Assembly (NCBI GenBank): GCA_024138025.1
Contig: JAMXBD010000114.1
Coordinates: 1,302,001-1,366,000 of the forward strand
Origin: Combretum micranthum
Taxonomy: Eukaryota; Streptophyta; Magnoliopsida; Myrtales; Combretaceae
Reading direction: 5' to 3'
Length of the DNA: 64,000 nucleotides
The position numbers were made by a program, and so were the translations under genes. Below the pieces are notes generated by a model that saw nothing but the letters and a program-made list of their open reading frames with translations, did not search any database and was not told the DNA's origin. Shown here piece after piece: positions 46,875 through 59,912 of the stretch (positions are counted from its first letter, which is position 1; each line of letters begins with the position of its first letter).

Positions 46875-47890
46875 GAAGACCTAGTAATTAGTAATTACTA
46901 AAAATTTCTTTTTCTCTTACTTCAGATGTTATGGACATAGACACATAATTAGAGGTATAGAGTCAATTGATACCTCAACTAGTGAAGGTAATGTCCTTGA
47001 ACCGGCGGGTTCTATGTATTTTATTCGTATAAAACAAAGAATTCTCTTCCATTTTCAGTTTCTGTAAAAGCTTCATTTTTCAAAATCAGACTGCCCCTCG
47101 AGTAGAAGGAACGTTTGAAAACAAGATCAAATCTTTGGCATTGGCAATTAGTTTTTGACACACACATCAATTGTTAGTTTTTGGCAATAATCTTCATTTC
47201 TTCTTTATTAGCTTTACAAGAATGAAATGCAGTAAACTAATCCATTCTAGAATCAAAGTTTCTAGCAAGTATGAACTCATTTTCTAAAACAAGATACTTA
47301 TAGTAATCGTCTTATAACCTAGTGGTATTAATGTTGATCTACTAAATGGGATAGATTAGGTTTGAATTTTCCCTCCACATCGTAATGGTTAAAAGAAAAA
47401 AAAAAAGGGTCAGATAATTATACTCAGATGATGCAGAAAGCTTGCACAATAAACACATAAGCTAAAACAAGCACAGTATTCTTTGGAAAAGTAAAGGTTG
47501 CTTGTACATTGAATAACTTATAATTATTATCTCTACATTGTAATGATTAAAAAAAAGGGGAAGATAATCCTTCGAATATTACAATTAAATGGCAATGGAA
47601 TTGTAAAATGTGTAAATCTATAATTCCTAGCTATGTCATTGAGGCAAATGTCGGTTATATTGCGTGGTGTAAATGATATATGATTATTTACTCATCAATA
47701 AAATGCAATAAAAAAAGGTTGATATTGGATGATAGATGGTAATTTTACAATATAAATATATATAGATGTAGGTTTCGTTTTTGCAATATAGAGTAGTGTT
47801 ACTTTTCCTAAGTTAAAACAAATAATAAATTATGCCAATCAATTCTCATGTTAAAATCACAAATTTTCTTTAAACCTATCATTTTGTTTG
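46875..47890. other. Noncoding DNA, twin of 6,220-7,250
   Basis: Colinear with the left unit; nothing coding seen. Confidence 0.65.
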
Positions 47891-48500
47891 GTTCAGGCTC
47901 ATCGTGTTCGCTCTTAAAGAGTAGGAAACAAAACAACTTGAATTCTTGCTGTTGGAGACAACATTTCTGAGACAGCAATTATTTTTCCCGGTAACTATGG
48001 ATAGGCCAAGAGACGTCCGACTACACTGTTACAGCATGGAGGAGCCAGCCTTTACTTCTACGAAGAATAAAGCCTCTAGACCCGATAGCACCTGCGCTCT
48101 AGTGATGTTGTCCGAGTTAACTGATCTGCCTCCACTGCCACAAAGAGAGTCGCGCTACTTTCTCTGGTTATAAAACCCACTGCCGCTTCTCCTTTCGACA
48201 GCTCAATGGAGGCATTGCAACAAAGTTGACAGGAGGTGGGTGCCAAATGCATGATGTCCAGTCTGGTGAAGCTCGTTGAGAATTTGCTGCATCTGTGAGG
48301 AGTGCCCGGTCTCCTGTAGTTCGATGCAATTTGTTCAGGGGTGGAGCTATGCACGATCGAATATGTCTGCCACTGCTGGATGTTGCTTACATGTCACGCT
48401 TCAAAGGATACCCCGATCATGACAACCCGCTATAAGTACTCTCGAGGAGAGAGAACTTCACTCTCCCTAATTCCAATCGACTACTTATGAAGCGTTTACC
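47891..48500. other. GC-richer unrecognised block (right)
   Basis: Twin of 7,251-7,860. Open frames on both strands (47,946-48,173 plus; 48,076-48,354 minus) are not conserved through the block between the copies. Product unrecognised. Confidence 0.5.
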
Positions 48501-50690
48501 AAACATGAACATATATATAACACACAAAACATAAACTAACTTCATAGCTAGAACACAAGTCTTGGTACAAAATAAAGAGTCCCAATGGTTGGTTCATTTT
48601 AAGTATTACAATAGTCTTAACAAAAGAAAATATTAAATCCTTTCATCACTCTCCTACCCTGCCCATTCGAAAATTAGAACCTCACCAAGAGTAGTCTCCT
48701 AGCAATGCTATAGTACTAGCAACCTGAAATGTGAATGAGTCTATTAAGGTGTGAGCAAAATCACTGTTATGTGCGGGGACTCTCAAAGCTACACACACAT
48801 GCACACACATAACATAACATAACAAGCAAGTTTTTAATAATCATAGGCTATGCATGAATAGATATATGCAAATGCAACATTACATGCGGTCTTCCGATAA
48901 CTGCCATGAAGTCTAGGGTTTGGGTTAGGAGTCAATACCTACCACCAATTCTTGGGTCATCTAAAACACACCAGTCCCTTAGCACCAGCCTTCTCTTGTA
49001 GCCACTTACCTAAGATCCATAATGATGGAGTAGCTTTTGGTACCATGATATCCACGACACTTCCTTAGTCATTTAGTTCACGTATGACGTTGCAAGAGCC
49101 CTCCTGAGCCCTATCCGCCCTCTCGTGTAGAAGTGATGGCCTTCATAATTAATGTAAGGGGAAACATGCAATGCATGTTGAATTTTATTTATAACTCCAC
49201 TATTCTTTAAATAATTCAGTTGTATTATGATCAATCAATTAAGCAAGTAGACACACACAAAGTAACATCATTTAATAAACATATATAAACAATCACAATT
49301 TATCACATCGTGACAACACAGTCATAATCCACCTCTTGGTAATAGTGCACAAATAATCATTGAGGTACACATATGAAGAGTATAGCACACACACATATAT
49401 ACAAATTTAATATAAGAAGTTCTCACTGCTTATCGTAAGTTTAATTTTTTTAATTTTATTTATTTTATTATTATTATTTTTGTTATGGGTTAAAGCTTTG
49501 ATTGCCGTAGTTACGCCTCCAATATGCCTAGGCTAACTAAATATAATACTAATATTATGGTTGTTGTTGTTATTACTATTATTATACACATATATTTTTT
49601 GGTCATGATTATGCTCTTATTGTTTTGTTTCTTTTTATGAATTTATTATCATTACCATTCCTGAACCACACTTTTCCTTTTATTCCAAATGGTATAATTC
49701 ACTTTTCAATCTTCTGTCTTCAACGTATGCTGCCCACTCATTGCATTGGAAAACATACGGAAGATTATGGACAACAAAAATCATTTTCATAGATTCGCAA
49801 AGTAATGGTATTTAATAAATATGACTTTGAAAATAAATATAGTAAGATAATGAAATATATATATATATATATATATCTATATTGTCAGCGGTTGTAGCAT
49901 TCTGTCAATATTATTTCAACCATCCCCACCCCTCCCCTCCCTTCCCCCCCAACCCAAAAAAAAAAAAAAAAAGCCACTTTTAAACTACTTAGGGTATGCT
50001 GTCTCTATAGGAAATAAGAAGGTGTAAAGTGTAATTACCCTATACACACACACACACTATCATATTTATTATTATAGCTTTTATTTTGTCATCTCTGTTA
50101 TATTCTTACTAATTTACTACTGTTAAGATTTCAAGATTATTGTCATTCCGCATTCACTCTGCTCTACCTCTCTCTCTCAAAAAAAAAATGATAATAAACA
50201 AATAGATAAATAAAAGGAAATATTTTTTTCTCCCCTTTTGTCAAAAACACACATGCCTTTCACATTTTCTTCAGAACATGGGAAAAATTAAGGAAGTGTA
50301 ACGAAGAGCTATTATATATTACTTTATCTCATTTATCATTTCCCCCTTTTTTATACAATATTGATTTCCTTTATTTACTTACATACTCACATATCTATAT
50401 ATTATTTATTCACTTTATATCATTTATCTCATTCATGTACATGTTATGACTACGAAAATTTTGGAAAATTGTATTTTGAATTTTTATTATCAACGGTTCT
50501 AACTTTAGTCACATTTTTAATGTTCTTTAAGTTGGATGTTTTTAGTGTCAGCAAGTTGGATGAGGTTTGATTCGGTTTCTACATTTGACTTATACTAACT
50601 TTTTTAAAAAAATTTTTACGATCCTATTCTATGAAAATTAGAATGATTATTTACTGTACTGGCATTATAACCAACGAACTATTCTCTTAG
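48501..50690. other. Noncoding repeat-derived DNA, twin of 7,861-10,060
   Basis: No genes. (TA)n at about 49,855-49,876. The C run at 49,944-49,950 is only 7 bases. Small open frames such as 50,361-50,570 lack family resemblance. Confidence 0.55.
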
Positions 50691-50954
50691 CTTTAGCAAT
50701 GTATAAGGATATTCAAACATCTAAAGGCACGAAGCTAACCTGATACTGAATTGCATCCATGGTTATCATCCTCTTCTATAATAGTGAGTTCTATTTCCTC
50801 GCATTGTTTCGTCGCAAACCCACCATCCTTGCAGGTTGTAACATATATTCTAGGTGAAGGTATTCCCAAGTGGTTCTTATCCCTATTTCTTTTGTTGCTT
50901 CCACTCTTTCTGTTACTAGATTAACTTAATGACTTGATATGTGGGCTATTCCAC

Positions 50955-52110
50955 CCATGACACGTTTTAGCTAAAATGTCATATTTTTGTGCAAATAAAG
51001 TAGGTGGTAGCGGTTTTCTTGGGACAGTCCTTAATTTTGTAGTTAGCATTCCTGCAGAGGTAACACTTAGATTGCAAGTGCGGGCACTATTTAGGGTAAT
51101 GCTTCTTTTTACACTTCCAACATTTTATCTCCTTCATTATTGAATTCTCGTCCTCCACTGAACCATTAATGGGTTGGAGTATTTCAAATTTAGCACTTGA
51201 ACTTGTTCCATAATAGGGTTCTTCTTAAATCCTATGACATTTCTTTCTTGCCTTCTCTTTCTAGCATTCCACAATTCTAGCTCTTTCCATAAGTTCCTTA
51301 AAGCTATTGATATTGAATTCCTCTAATCTGACCCAGAGATCTTCATCCAAACCATTCAGAAACACTTATCTTTTAAGTTCCTCACTATGCTTATATGACT
51401 CTGGGGCATACTATAATAATATGCTAAATTCAGTCTCATATTGTTCGATGCCACGATCTCCTTGTGAGATACATAAAAATTGACACTATATTGAACTTTC
51501 AAGCTTCCAGAGAAAAAGTCTCTAGGAATTCATGCCTAAATGTCTCCCATGTGATTGGCGATCGTAGCTCTCTACTCTTGGATTCCCACCACACTCTTGC
51601 GTTAAATGTTAACATATATGTGTTGTAGGCAAGTCTAAGGTGATGTGGTCCTTCAAATAGGATCTCTATATTTGTGCCAACTAATCTTCAGCCTCATCCT
51701 GTTTTCTAAAAGCTCCATCAAAATATCGATTAAATCTTCTGAAGTCAGGTAAGGTACTTTGATAGGTAGTAGGTGATGAGGGTATTGCCAGTATCGATGC
51801 AATAGGTGGTGTTGGAACTCTTGCTGTAGTTTCATGTGCGTGTGTAGTTGGTGCAGTTGCTGGTGTATTAGGAGTTTGTTACATGTAATTTGTTATTAGG
51901 CGGGCAAATTGCCCAACAATAGCCAAAACTTCTCGTGGTTGATTTAGTTGATGAGGTATTTCTCGGTTGAAGATGTGTCATAAAGATTGGGTGATTTCAC
52001 CCCATCTTCATTTTTAGAGATCTTGCATTCTAATGCAGTCAACTCTTGTTGTTTACTTTGTCTACTATGGAGCTTGTATCAAACTCTCTATTAATCTAAT
52101 GAAGCATCCT
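50955..52110 (-). pseudogene. Second Ty3/gypsy gag remnant (right)
   Basis: Twin of 10,330-11,470. The clearest open piece (51,653-51,835) encodes LTSEDLIDILMELLENRMRL. The zinc-knuckle region lies at about 51,050-51,115. It is followed on its 5' side by an adenine run of about 30 bases (52,121-52,150), longer than the left's 22. Confidence 0.7.
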
Positions 52111-52118
52111 TTTCAATG

Positions 52119-52152
<34 letters not shown>

Positions 52153-53857
52153 TGAAAGTCAACTAGATTTAAGAGATATATTGTATACATATTAGTAAAT
52201 ATGATAGAATAAATGTGTCGATAATAAATTATTGGGTATATATTATGCTTAAACTTCAGACAATCAATTGTAAAAATAGAAAAAATTAATGTACCAAATT
52301 TGACAATTACACTTATTTATCTAATGTTATGTTTTGGTTCATTGGAATAGAATAATAGTTGAAAAAAATAGCAATTCCTTTATATCACGATTAGGAAAGG
52401 AGCAGAGATTCATGATCTATTTATGGAATAAACATTCCTTGTACTAAATCAAACCAAGAAATAGATATTTTCAATCATAAAAGCATAATTCTAATTACAT
52501 TCCAGTAAACCAATAACACCGGAAATATATAACATTATTGTTACTATGGAAACTAAATAAGTAAAATAGGCCCTCAACATATTAAAAGAGCCTACAAAAT
52601 ATGATAGAAGAAACCATATAACAAAAGAATCTCATACAAAAATTTAAAAGAGGAAACACAAATAATAAAAAGTAAACTAAGAAGTCATCTGTTGTGATAG
52701 CAGAGAAATTATGAAGTAACCCATTTTGCTTTGTTGAATGAATAATGATGTAATGAAATTCTTATTATTGAGAAATGAAATAGAACTGTAATAGGATTTT
52801 CTTTATTAATTTTTTATTTAAATTTGGGTACTTAGAAAAAAATCCAGTGTTAAATTATCATTCATAGATTTGAGAAGGGGATGACTATTCAATATTTTTT
52901 TAAGAATTCTTTATGAAATCGCTATTGCAATCAAGTGAACATTATAATAGTCATTCATAAAAAAACAAAACTATAATGGAATTGCAATTACAATAAAGAG
53001 TGAACCACCAGTAAACTTCTCAAATTTATATATAGCTAAAACTAACAACAACAACAACAACAAACGAACAAATCATAGTCATAACACCTAGAAGTCTTTA
53101 AATTCTTTAGTAAACCCGATTTATGAACTTATCCTAGTTATATCTCCATATCATCAAGTGAGTGAGAACTCTTATGCAAGCGTCCGAGGTGAATTAGTCG
53201 AATAACAGGTATTCTATGGGTCTTTTCAAACATTTCACTCAAAAGTTTCCACTTGATGTTGGACCGATATTGCGATATTACAATTAAATGATAGTGTAAT
53301 CTAGAAGGTGCAAATCTACAAATCCCTTTTGTTTCCAATCAATCTGGTATTAGAATTTTGGCATATGCACTTCGATGAAGCGTAATAGTATAAATTTGCC
53401 TATAATTGCCATCTTGATTCATTCATGGTCCTCGCTCGCCTTGATGTGTCAGGTTGATAAAAGTTTAAGAGTATCTGTTTTTTAGGATGGGTTGTAAGAG
53501 AAAAAGATAGTCACATCATACGATATCAATTGACTAACACATTCATTTTTTTTTCATCTTGCCATTTGTTTTTATAAAGTAAGTTGTGAAAGTTTACATA
53601 TGGAAGCTCCTAAACTTTATATAATAATAAACTTTACTAAATTAAAATGCTATAAAGTATTAAGCATCAATTATTTATTAAAATATCTCCATAATTATTT
53701 TATTTTAAGGAGGATAATAGGAAGTTAAATAAAATTTAAAAATATGAGGTATTGAAAAATCTATGGCCAGCTTTCTTTTTAAACTATTAAATGGTCCTAC
53801 ATTTCTATTTTTGTTAAAGAACAGTAAAAGAAAAATAATAAAAAAATGAAATAAGCT
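52111..53857. other. Noncoding DNA, twin of 11,471-13,211
   Basis: It includes the old-repeat member 2 (53,060-53,660). No gene. Confidence 0.6.
53060..53660. repeat. Old repeat, member 2
   Basis: Near-identical to 12,390-13,010 as part of the duplicated unit, and diverged from 34,130-34,925. Confidence 0.75.
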
Positions 53858-55558
53858 TGTTGATTCTCTATTAACTAAAGTTTTGATGATAACAAAATAA
53901 TCAAGAAACTAATGATGTTATTTAGTGTGCAGAATTTTTATATGTGTGTTAGACAGAACCTTTCACAGAACTTTAAAGAATCATGATGAGTTCAAGATAA
54001 ATGGGTAAATGATGTTGTATATCGATGATTTACATGCTTTACTTATCATAAAGAAAGAATACATAAGAGTTGAGAGAAGCAACAACATTATCGAAGATTT
54101 TTTCAAGGAATAGAGAGTATACAGAATGTTCTCCAGAAGGTTAAGTTAAGGTTGAAGTATTTTTCCAGAAAATTAGAACCTTTTCTAGAACCTTCATTGG
54201 AACTTTTGAAGAACAAGAATTTTCAACCAGAAGTTAATGTTCATCTTCTCAAACAAGAAGATTACTTTTTCAAAAAATATAAGAATTTTTTTTCAAGACC
54301 TAGCTCCGAGATAATAAGTATATTTGGGTAATATACTTATTTGTTCCACTAAAGAAGGATTATATCCTAGGAGATCTATATTGATTTTTCATTTCTCTCT
54401 CTACAATTTGTTTTAAGACAAAATCATATTTTTATTCAGTTCAAGACAAGATGTTTATTCATGTCTATAATTACATGACCAAGACAAGAATCTTTCATAT
54501 TATATGAATTTTTACGGAAAAAAAAACAAAAGAAGGATAAACGTTATCTTGATAGAAAATAAGATCACGTTCAATGAAGAAATATCAATCAGAGATATAT
54601 GAAGAAGATCATCACGTTGAAAGATAAAGATCAAAATTAGTTGGATATTTGAAGCAAATCACGTTGGAGGAGAAATATATGCAATTAGTTATTTTCAAAG
54701 TTTATCCACAACTGATTTGACTTAATGGGAGATATGCAATCAGATTTGAAAGTCTAGAAGATCAAGCTGAGCTTATCCATTTGTTATGATCATATCGTGT
54801 TCAGAATTTGATTCACAAGACAAACAGAAGCTGGATATTATTATCAACTAACCATTGGAAGGAATGGATAGTCTTCAAATTTCAAATCAAGATAAAGCAC
54901 AACAGATTATATACCGAGATTTTTGGATTTGATATCTATCTTAAATGTTAAACGAAGAGTAGTATAACTGAGGAAGACAGAGAAAAGTATCAGTATCAAA
55001 TATATCATCTACACGCAGCAAACAAAAAAGTGCTCTCCTTTACAAAAAGATACCGAATCAAACACAGAATAAAATCCAGAAGTTTCATTTCATCGAGATT
55101 TTTCATAACCATCTTATAGCGAGCTGATCTCTTAGCTTTCATTCTTTAGCTCTTTGATTTAGATATTTTATTTTGTATAGAAGGAACTTGTTGTTGCCTT
55201 CTCTTTATAGTTAAGTAAAGTTTAGACTGTAGATTTGTTGTAAATAGAGGATAGCTATAAGAATCGAGCAGAGAGAATTGCACAAGCTTGTAATTTGAAC
55301 TGATTGGGTATAGTGGAACAAAACCCAGGATAACGGGTCCCGCTCGTAGCTGGAAGAGTGGACTGAGTACAAGGCAAACCACTATAAATAGCTGCTTGAT
55401 CTTCTTTTTTCCTATTTTTTGTTTTTCACAATATTGTTAATTTGTTTAATTGATATATTGTTCTCTTGTTTAAAACTTAAAGGAATTTTTAAAGGCAATT
55501 TTTTTTTAAAAAAATAATAAATTCAACCCCCCTTCTTGATTATTATTTGGGATCAACA
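53858..55558 (+). mobile_element. Sirevirus solo LTR
   Basis: 1,701 bases, TGTTG...CAACA, at exactly the site of the full-length element in the left unit: both 5' flanks read GAAATAAGCT and both 3' flanks continue ATATATAGCTATCATGGGCT. No internal sequence remains. Solo LTRs form by recombination between the two LTRs of one element. A TATAAATA box is kept at 55,383-55,390. A patch at 55,205-55,420 has many 1-3 base deletions relative to the other two LTRs. Confidence 0.93.
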
Positions 55559-56067
55559 AAGGTATAATATATATAGCTATCATGGGCTCGATCTATTATG
55601 ATATATCAAAGTCAAAGATTTGATTAGTAATATGGGTAGATGTGACCATTGTGTAGAAAACCCTACCAATACTTACAGTATAGTCCCCACAATTGATCAC
55701 TAGTAGTCTAGTCCCTCTTCAATATTCACAAGGTAAAACAACTCGCCGTTATGTTATATGTTTAAGGTTATTATAACTTCTAATTTTTTTCCTATTTCTT
55801 CTGCACATTAATTGGGACATTAGGCTTAAAAATCAAAAGTGTGGTAGAAAGAATATAGAGGTTGACAACTTGTGTCAATTGCTTATGGAAAGGGCATAGT
55901 GATTTTGAACCAGTGTGCTCTTTACATTATTAAAGGTAAATTTTTAATTTGAGTTGGTGATGATATGATTTGGTGATTTAGACGAATGATTAATGATAAT
56001 ATGTAGATGCAATTAGATATATGATGATGATGTAATGGGCTGATTTGAACATTTAAGTAATTCAAAA

Positions 56068-56350
56068 GAAATCAATGTATGAAAATAAATTTATTTAAAG
56101 TATTAACGTTTTAAATAGTTAAAAAGAGATATCAACATATTGCAAAGTGAGTAAAATGAGGTACTAATATTCTACTATTAATGAAAATTTTAGAAACTTA
56201 GTTGAAACTTTGCAAAATGTTGATACCTTAAATAAACTTTACAAAACATTGATACCCCATTGACTCACTTTGTGAAATGTTGATACCTCCCTTTAACTAC
56301 TTGAAACGTTGATACCTTAAATGAGCTTACTCTTAAATGTTGATACCTAC
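56068..56350. repeat. Palindromic MITE-like element, family B (right)
   Basis: Twin of 24,606-24,890, with the same two arms of GTATCAAC-type motifs. Confidence 0.75.
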
Positions 56351-56354
56351 TAGT

Positions 56355-58099
56355 GTAATTTACTCTAAGTAAATAAGATAAGTAAAGGAGCCAAGACCGA
56401 AGATGGCATAAATATGTTACAGTTTGATGAAATTGGATTAGATATTCATGTAGATATATGTATATATATATAATGATTGATTACAATTAATACATATTCT
56501 AAATTAATAGTTTAAGAATTCAAAGTTTTACAATTTCTTATATTCTCCAAATTATATAAATGTTCTAAAAAATTATATATAAATATATATTTTGGATCGG
56601 TTAACCGAAACAATTGGTTTTTATTTGTTATAAACCGAAACTGAAAAATATAAAAAACTTTAACTCTTGACCAAAATCGATTGACCGATTAACCTGTTTT
56701 TTTTTTTTTTGGATTTCGATTCGATTTTTTGGTTTTATTAGTTATTTTGCTCACTCTTTGCTTTTAGAGAGGGCAAGGGATGTTAAACATTAAATCAAAA
56801 CAGGCATGAGGTGAGTAGACCTTACTTTTCTCCAATTGGGATGCTCCTGAAGAAATTAAGGCCCCATTTTGTATTAAGAAAAATTCCTAACAAATAAAAA
56901 TGCTTTTTATTGGAAACTTTTTCTTGAAAATGACTTGTATTTGTATTCTTGTATTTGGTTATGGTATATAAAATTGTGTGAAAAGATTTTTTGGTGCGTG
57001 AAACTAATTTTATATACAACAGAGTTAAGTATGTAAATAAAATATTATTTATTATAAATAATAATTTGGAAAAGGACTTTCTTTAAAAAAAAGTATAAGT
57101 TGTTTTTTATTATTTATAACGAAAAATATTATCCACTTAAATGGACCCTTTTCAGCTTAATAAATCATAATAAAAATAATATTTTTCATTGAAACAAACA
57201 ATACTTAAATTATAGTAATTACTATCCTCTTTTTTGATACTTTTACGTTACATTTGGTTAACTATAATAAAATAACGCAGGAAAGAAAAAATAATTCGTT
57301 TATTTTATTATTAGGGATATATTTTTAAATAAAATATATTTGTTATCAGGAATAGTCAGAAGACCGACTGTTCCTAGTCAAAGCTGTAATGGAGACGAAA
57401 CAAGATCATTTATGTGATGTTAGGTTGAAAAGCTTCAACGTGACCCACAAAAACAGATTCCAACAAAAACGCGCTGCAGAATAAAAAGGCACAGGAGCCT
57501 GAATTCGTCGGTTTCAAGGTACTGGCAGGCAGCTGGCAAATAAATAAATAAGTTATCGACAGCTAATAGTACATTTAGCATGGTGGGTCCTCATTTTATA
57601 TGTATTATTTTATTTTTATTTATATTAAATATGTATTATATTTATATTGTCTCTATATTATATTTATTTGATTTATTTATAAGTAAAATTATTAATTTTT
57701 TATTAATATATGTTATTGTAAATATTTTTTTAAAAAATAATAAAATATGATAGTAAAATAATCAAAATATAAAAAAAAAAGCACATGAAAAGATTATTAA
57801 CAGTAACATCATATTGAATGATTAATAGGGTATAAGTGAATTTTATTTATGTGCATAATTATATATCATTTTTGGTATTTATTTAGAATATATTGACGGT
57901 TATACGGAAATATTGAATTATAAATACTTTAAAAATAATATTTTAAACAATTTTTTTACTAATGCAGCATTTGAACAGAACAGTAGATGGAATCAATTAA
58001 GATGATGTTCGTTAAATAAAATTTTAAAAAGTTCAGACATTCTTTTAATATAAATATTTTAGATTTTATTTCTTTATAATCTAAAAATATCCAGGTAGC
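56355..58099. other. Intergenic DNA upstream of TNL-2
   Basis: No gene. It aligns to 24,895-26,690, with a replaced stretch near 57,360 and an extra stretch near 57,815-57,900 that the left lacks. Confidence 0.6.
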
Positions 58100-58486
58100 G
58101 TGAATCAAACTTCTCCTATGCTATCTGTGGCAGGGAAAAGTTTAGAGAGAACGAGACATGACCTTGCATTGCCTTCTTGTGTGGGGCAAATTGTCGGCAT
58201 CACAAAGTCGGTCAGATTTTGTCTTCTTGCAATAATTGTAAGGAGGAAGAACCTTGCACTTGCATTGCCGCTTCTATGTATGGAGTGGGAAATTTCCTCG
58301 TGGATATTTTCCTAATTAAGTCAAAATCCGTAAAAGAAATTACAATTATAATTCCTTTTTCCTCTTCCATAGCTACTTCTCTCCAGTTAGGGATTACATA
58401 CAGAGGTATAAGGAGTTTGTCAGCCACATAGATCTAGCCTGATCTTTCAACTTCGTTGTGAAGCGTTCTTGCTTTTTTTATTGGAA
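58100..58486 (+). promoter_or_regulatory. Probable 5' leader/promoter region of TNL-2
   Basis: Conserved with 26,691-26,918 but fuller. The short open frames here (58,100-58,315 and 58,177-58,431) are disrupted in the left copy, so I treat them as chance upstream frames. No confident core promoter element. Confidence 0.35.
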
Positions 58487-58984
58487 ATGAGTTCAAATAG
58501 TCCTCTAGCATCCGATGAGGCAGTACCCAATATTGCTTCCTCAGAGTTAGCATACGAAGTGTTTTTAAGTTTTAGGGGTCCAGACACTAGAACTGGTTTC
58601 ACCGATCATCTTTATGTTAATCTCATCGGTGCGGGAATCAGAGCTTTTAGAGACGATGAAGAACTTAGGAAAGGAGAAAAAATTAGACCTGAACTTCTCA
58701 AAGGGATAAAAACAATCCAAAATAGCTATTCCTGTCTTCTCAAAAGGCTATGCTTCAAGCAAATGGTGCCTTAAGGAGTTAGCACAAATTGTGGAGTGCA
58801 GAAAAACCACTGGATTGAAAGTAATGCCTATTTTTTATGATGTCACACCATTTGATGTTCGCCATCAAACTGGAAGCTTTGAAGGGGCCTTCAGATCACA
58901 TGAAAAATCGCATGACGAGGACACCGTTAAGGATTGGAAAAATGCGTTGAGCGAGGTTGGACAGTTAAAGGGTTGGGATATTCA
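58487..58984 (+). pseudogene. TNL-2 exon 1, TIR domain
   Basis: The first frame reads YEVFLSFRGPDTRTGF, 'LIGAGIRAFRDDEELRKGE' and 'IRPELLKGIK', then shifts at the five-A run. The rest of the TIR domain, including SSKWCLKELAQIVE with the expected catalytic glutamate, and 'VMPIFYDVTPFDVRHQTGSF', is intact in another frame through KDWKNALSEVGQLKGWDI. Beyond 58,984 the exon runs directly into intron sequence and would stop at 59,040-59,042. As read it could give at most a truncated TIR-type product. Confidence 0.85.
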
Positions 58985-59188
58985 TATGAGATCTACCATA
59001 ATATTTCCTTTTACTAATTTCATTGTATTTTTTTTCCTTTGAGTTTCGAAAAGTCCGGAATATTTCACTCTCCAATAATTGTTTTACTTTTTAACTTGTT
59101 GGTAAGGGTTTGAGATGCATGAGCAAATCATGGGCCATGGGGAAAAAAAAACGAAAAAAAAAAGAACATTAAAAAAAAAAACGTTGCT

Positions 59189-59220
<32 letters not shown>

Positions 59221-59912
59221 TATATATAGATACATTTATCATATTGTATTACAATACATGTATGATACCTACTAGATTCTTATAATTTTCGTGGTACAGA
59301 GTCAAGTATTATAGAATGTATAATGAAGTTCATATCATATTATAACATTATTACTTAGTTAATATAATTAAATCATATAAATATATTTTATAATGTCATT
59401 TCAAATTTTAATTTTTTTTGTACATATTTTTTTTAGAGTACTGATATTAAAATTAAGGTGATAGTTACAAACAAGTCAAGTCACTTCCAAGCTGTTTGAA
59501 GTTGATACGAACTTGATTTGCAAAACAAAGCTAGTTTAGATAAATTAGTTTAGATAAGCCAGTTTAGCGGAGTTTTGAGTTTATATCACATAATGCTAGA
59601 TGATAAGTTTCTCCTTGATTGACCGACATTTTATGTTAGAATTTTGAGGTACCTTACTAAATCATATCATTTGATCTACACTATATCCTCTTTTTGTTTT
59701 TGGTTTAGTTTTCATTGCAATTTTTTCCTTCTAGATTTTGCAAAATCCATAATACATGGTTCTCTCAATAATTTGCTTTTTCCCCCCAATTATTGATAGA
59801 GTTTGAGGTAGACTTAACAATCAATGATCAATTTTTGCGTCAATTACTATAAGCAAAAAAAAAAAAAAAAAAAAGTTTTGATTCATGTTTCATTACACGT
59901 GCTCCAGGGCAG
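58985..59912 (+). other. TNL-2 intron 1, lacking its donor end
   Basis: It matches 27,517-28,371 of TNL-1's intron 1. The first ~100 bases with the GT donor are deleted. It contains (TA)n at about 59,189-59,213 and a 20-base A run near 59,856-59,875. The acceptor GGGCAG is intact. Confidence 0.7.

Noticed and set aside
58100..58431. Small open frames upstream of TNL-2
   Set aside because: They are deleted or broken in the left copy and lie in the expected leader of the TNL gene.
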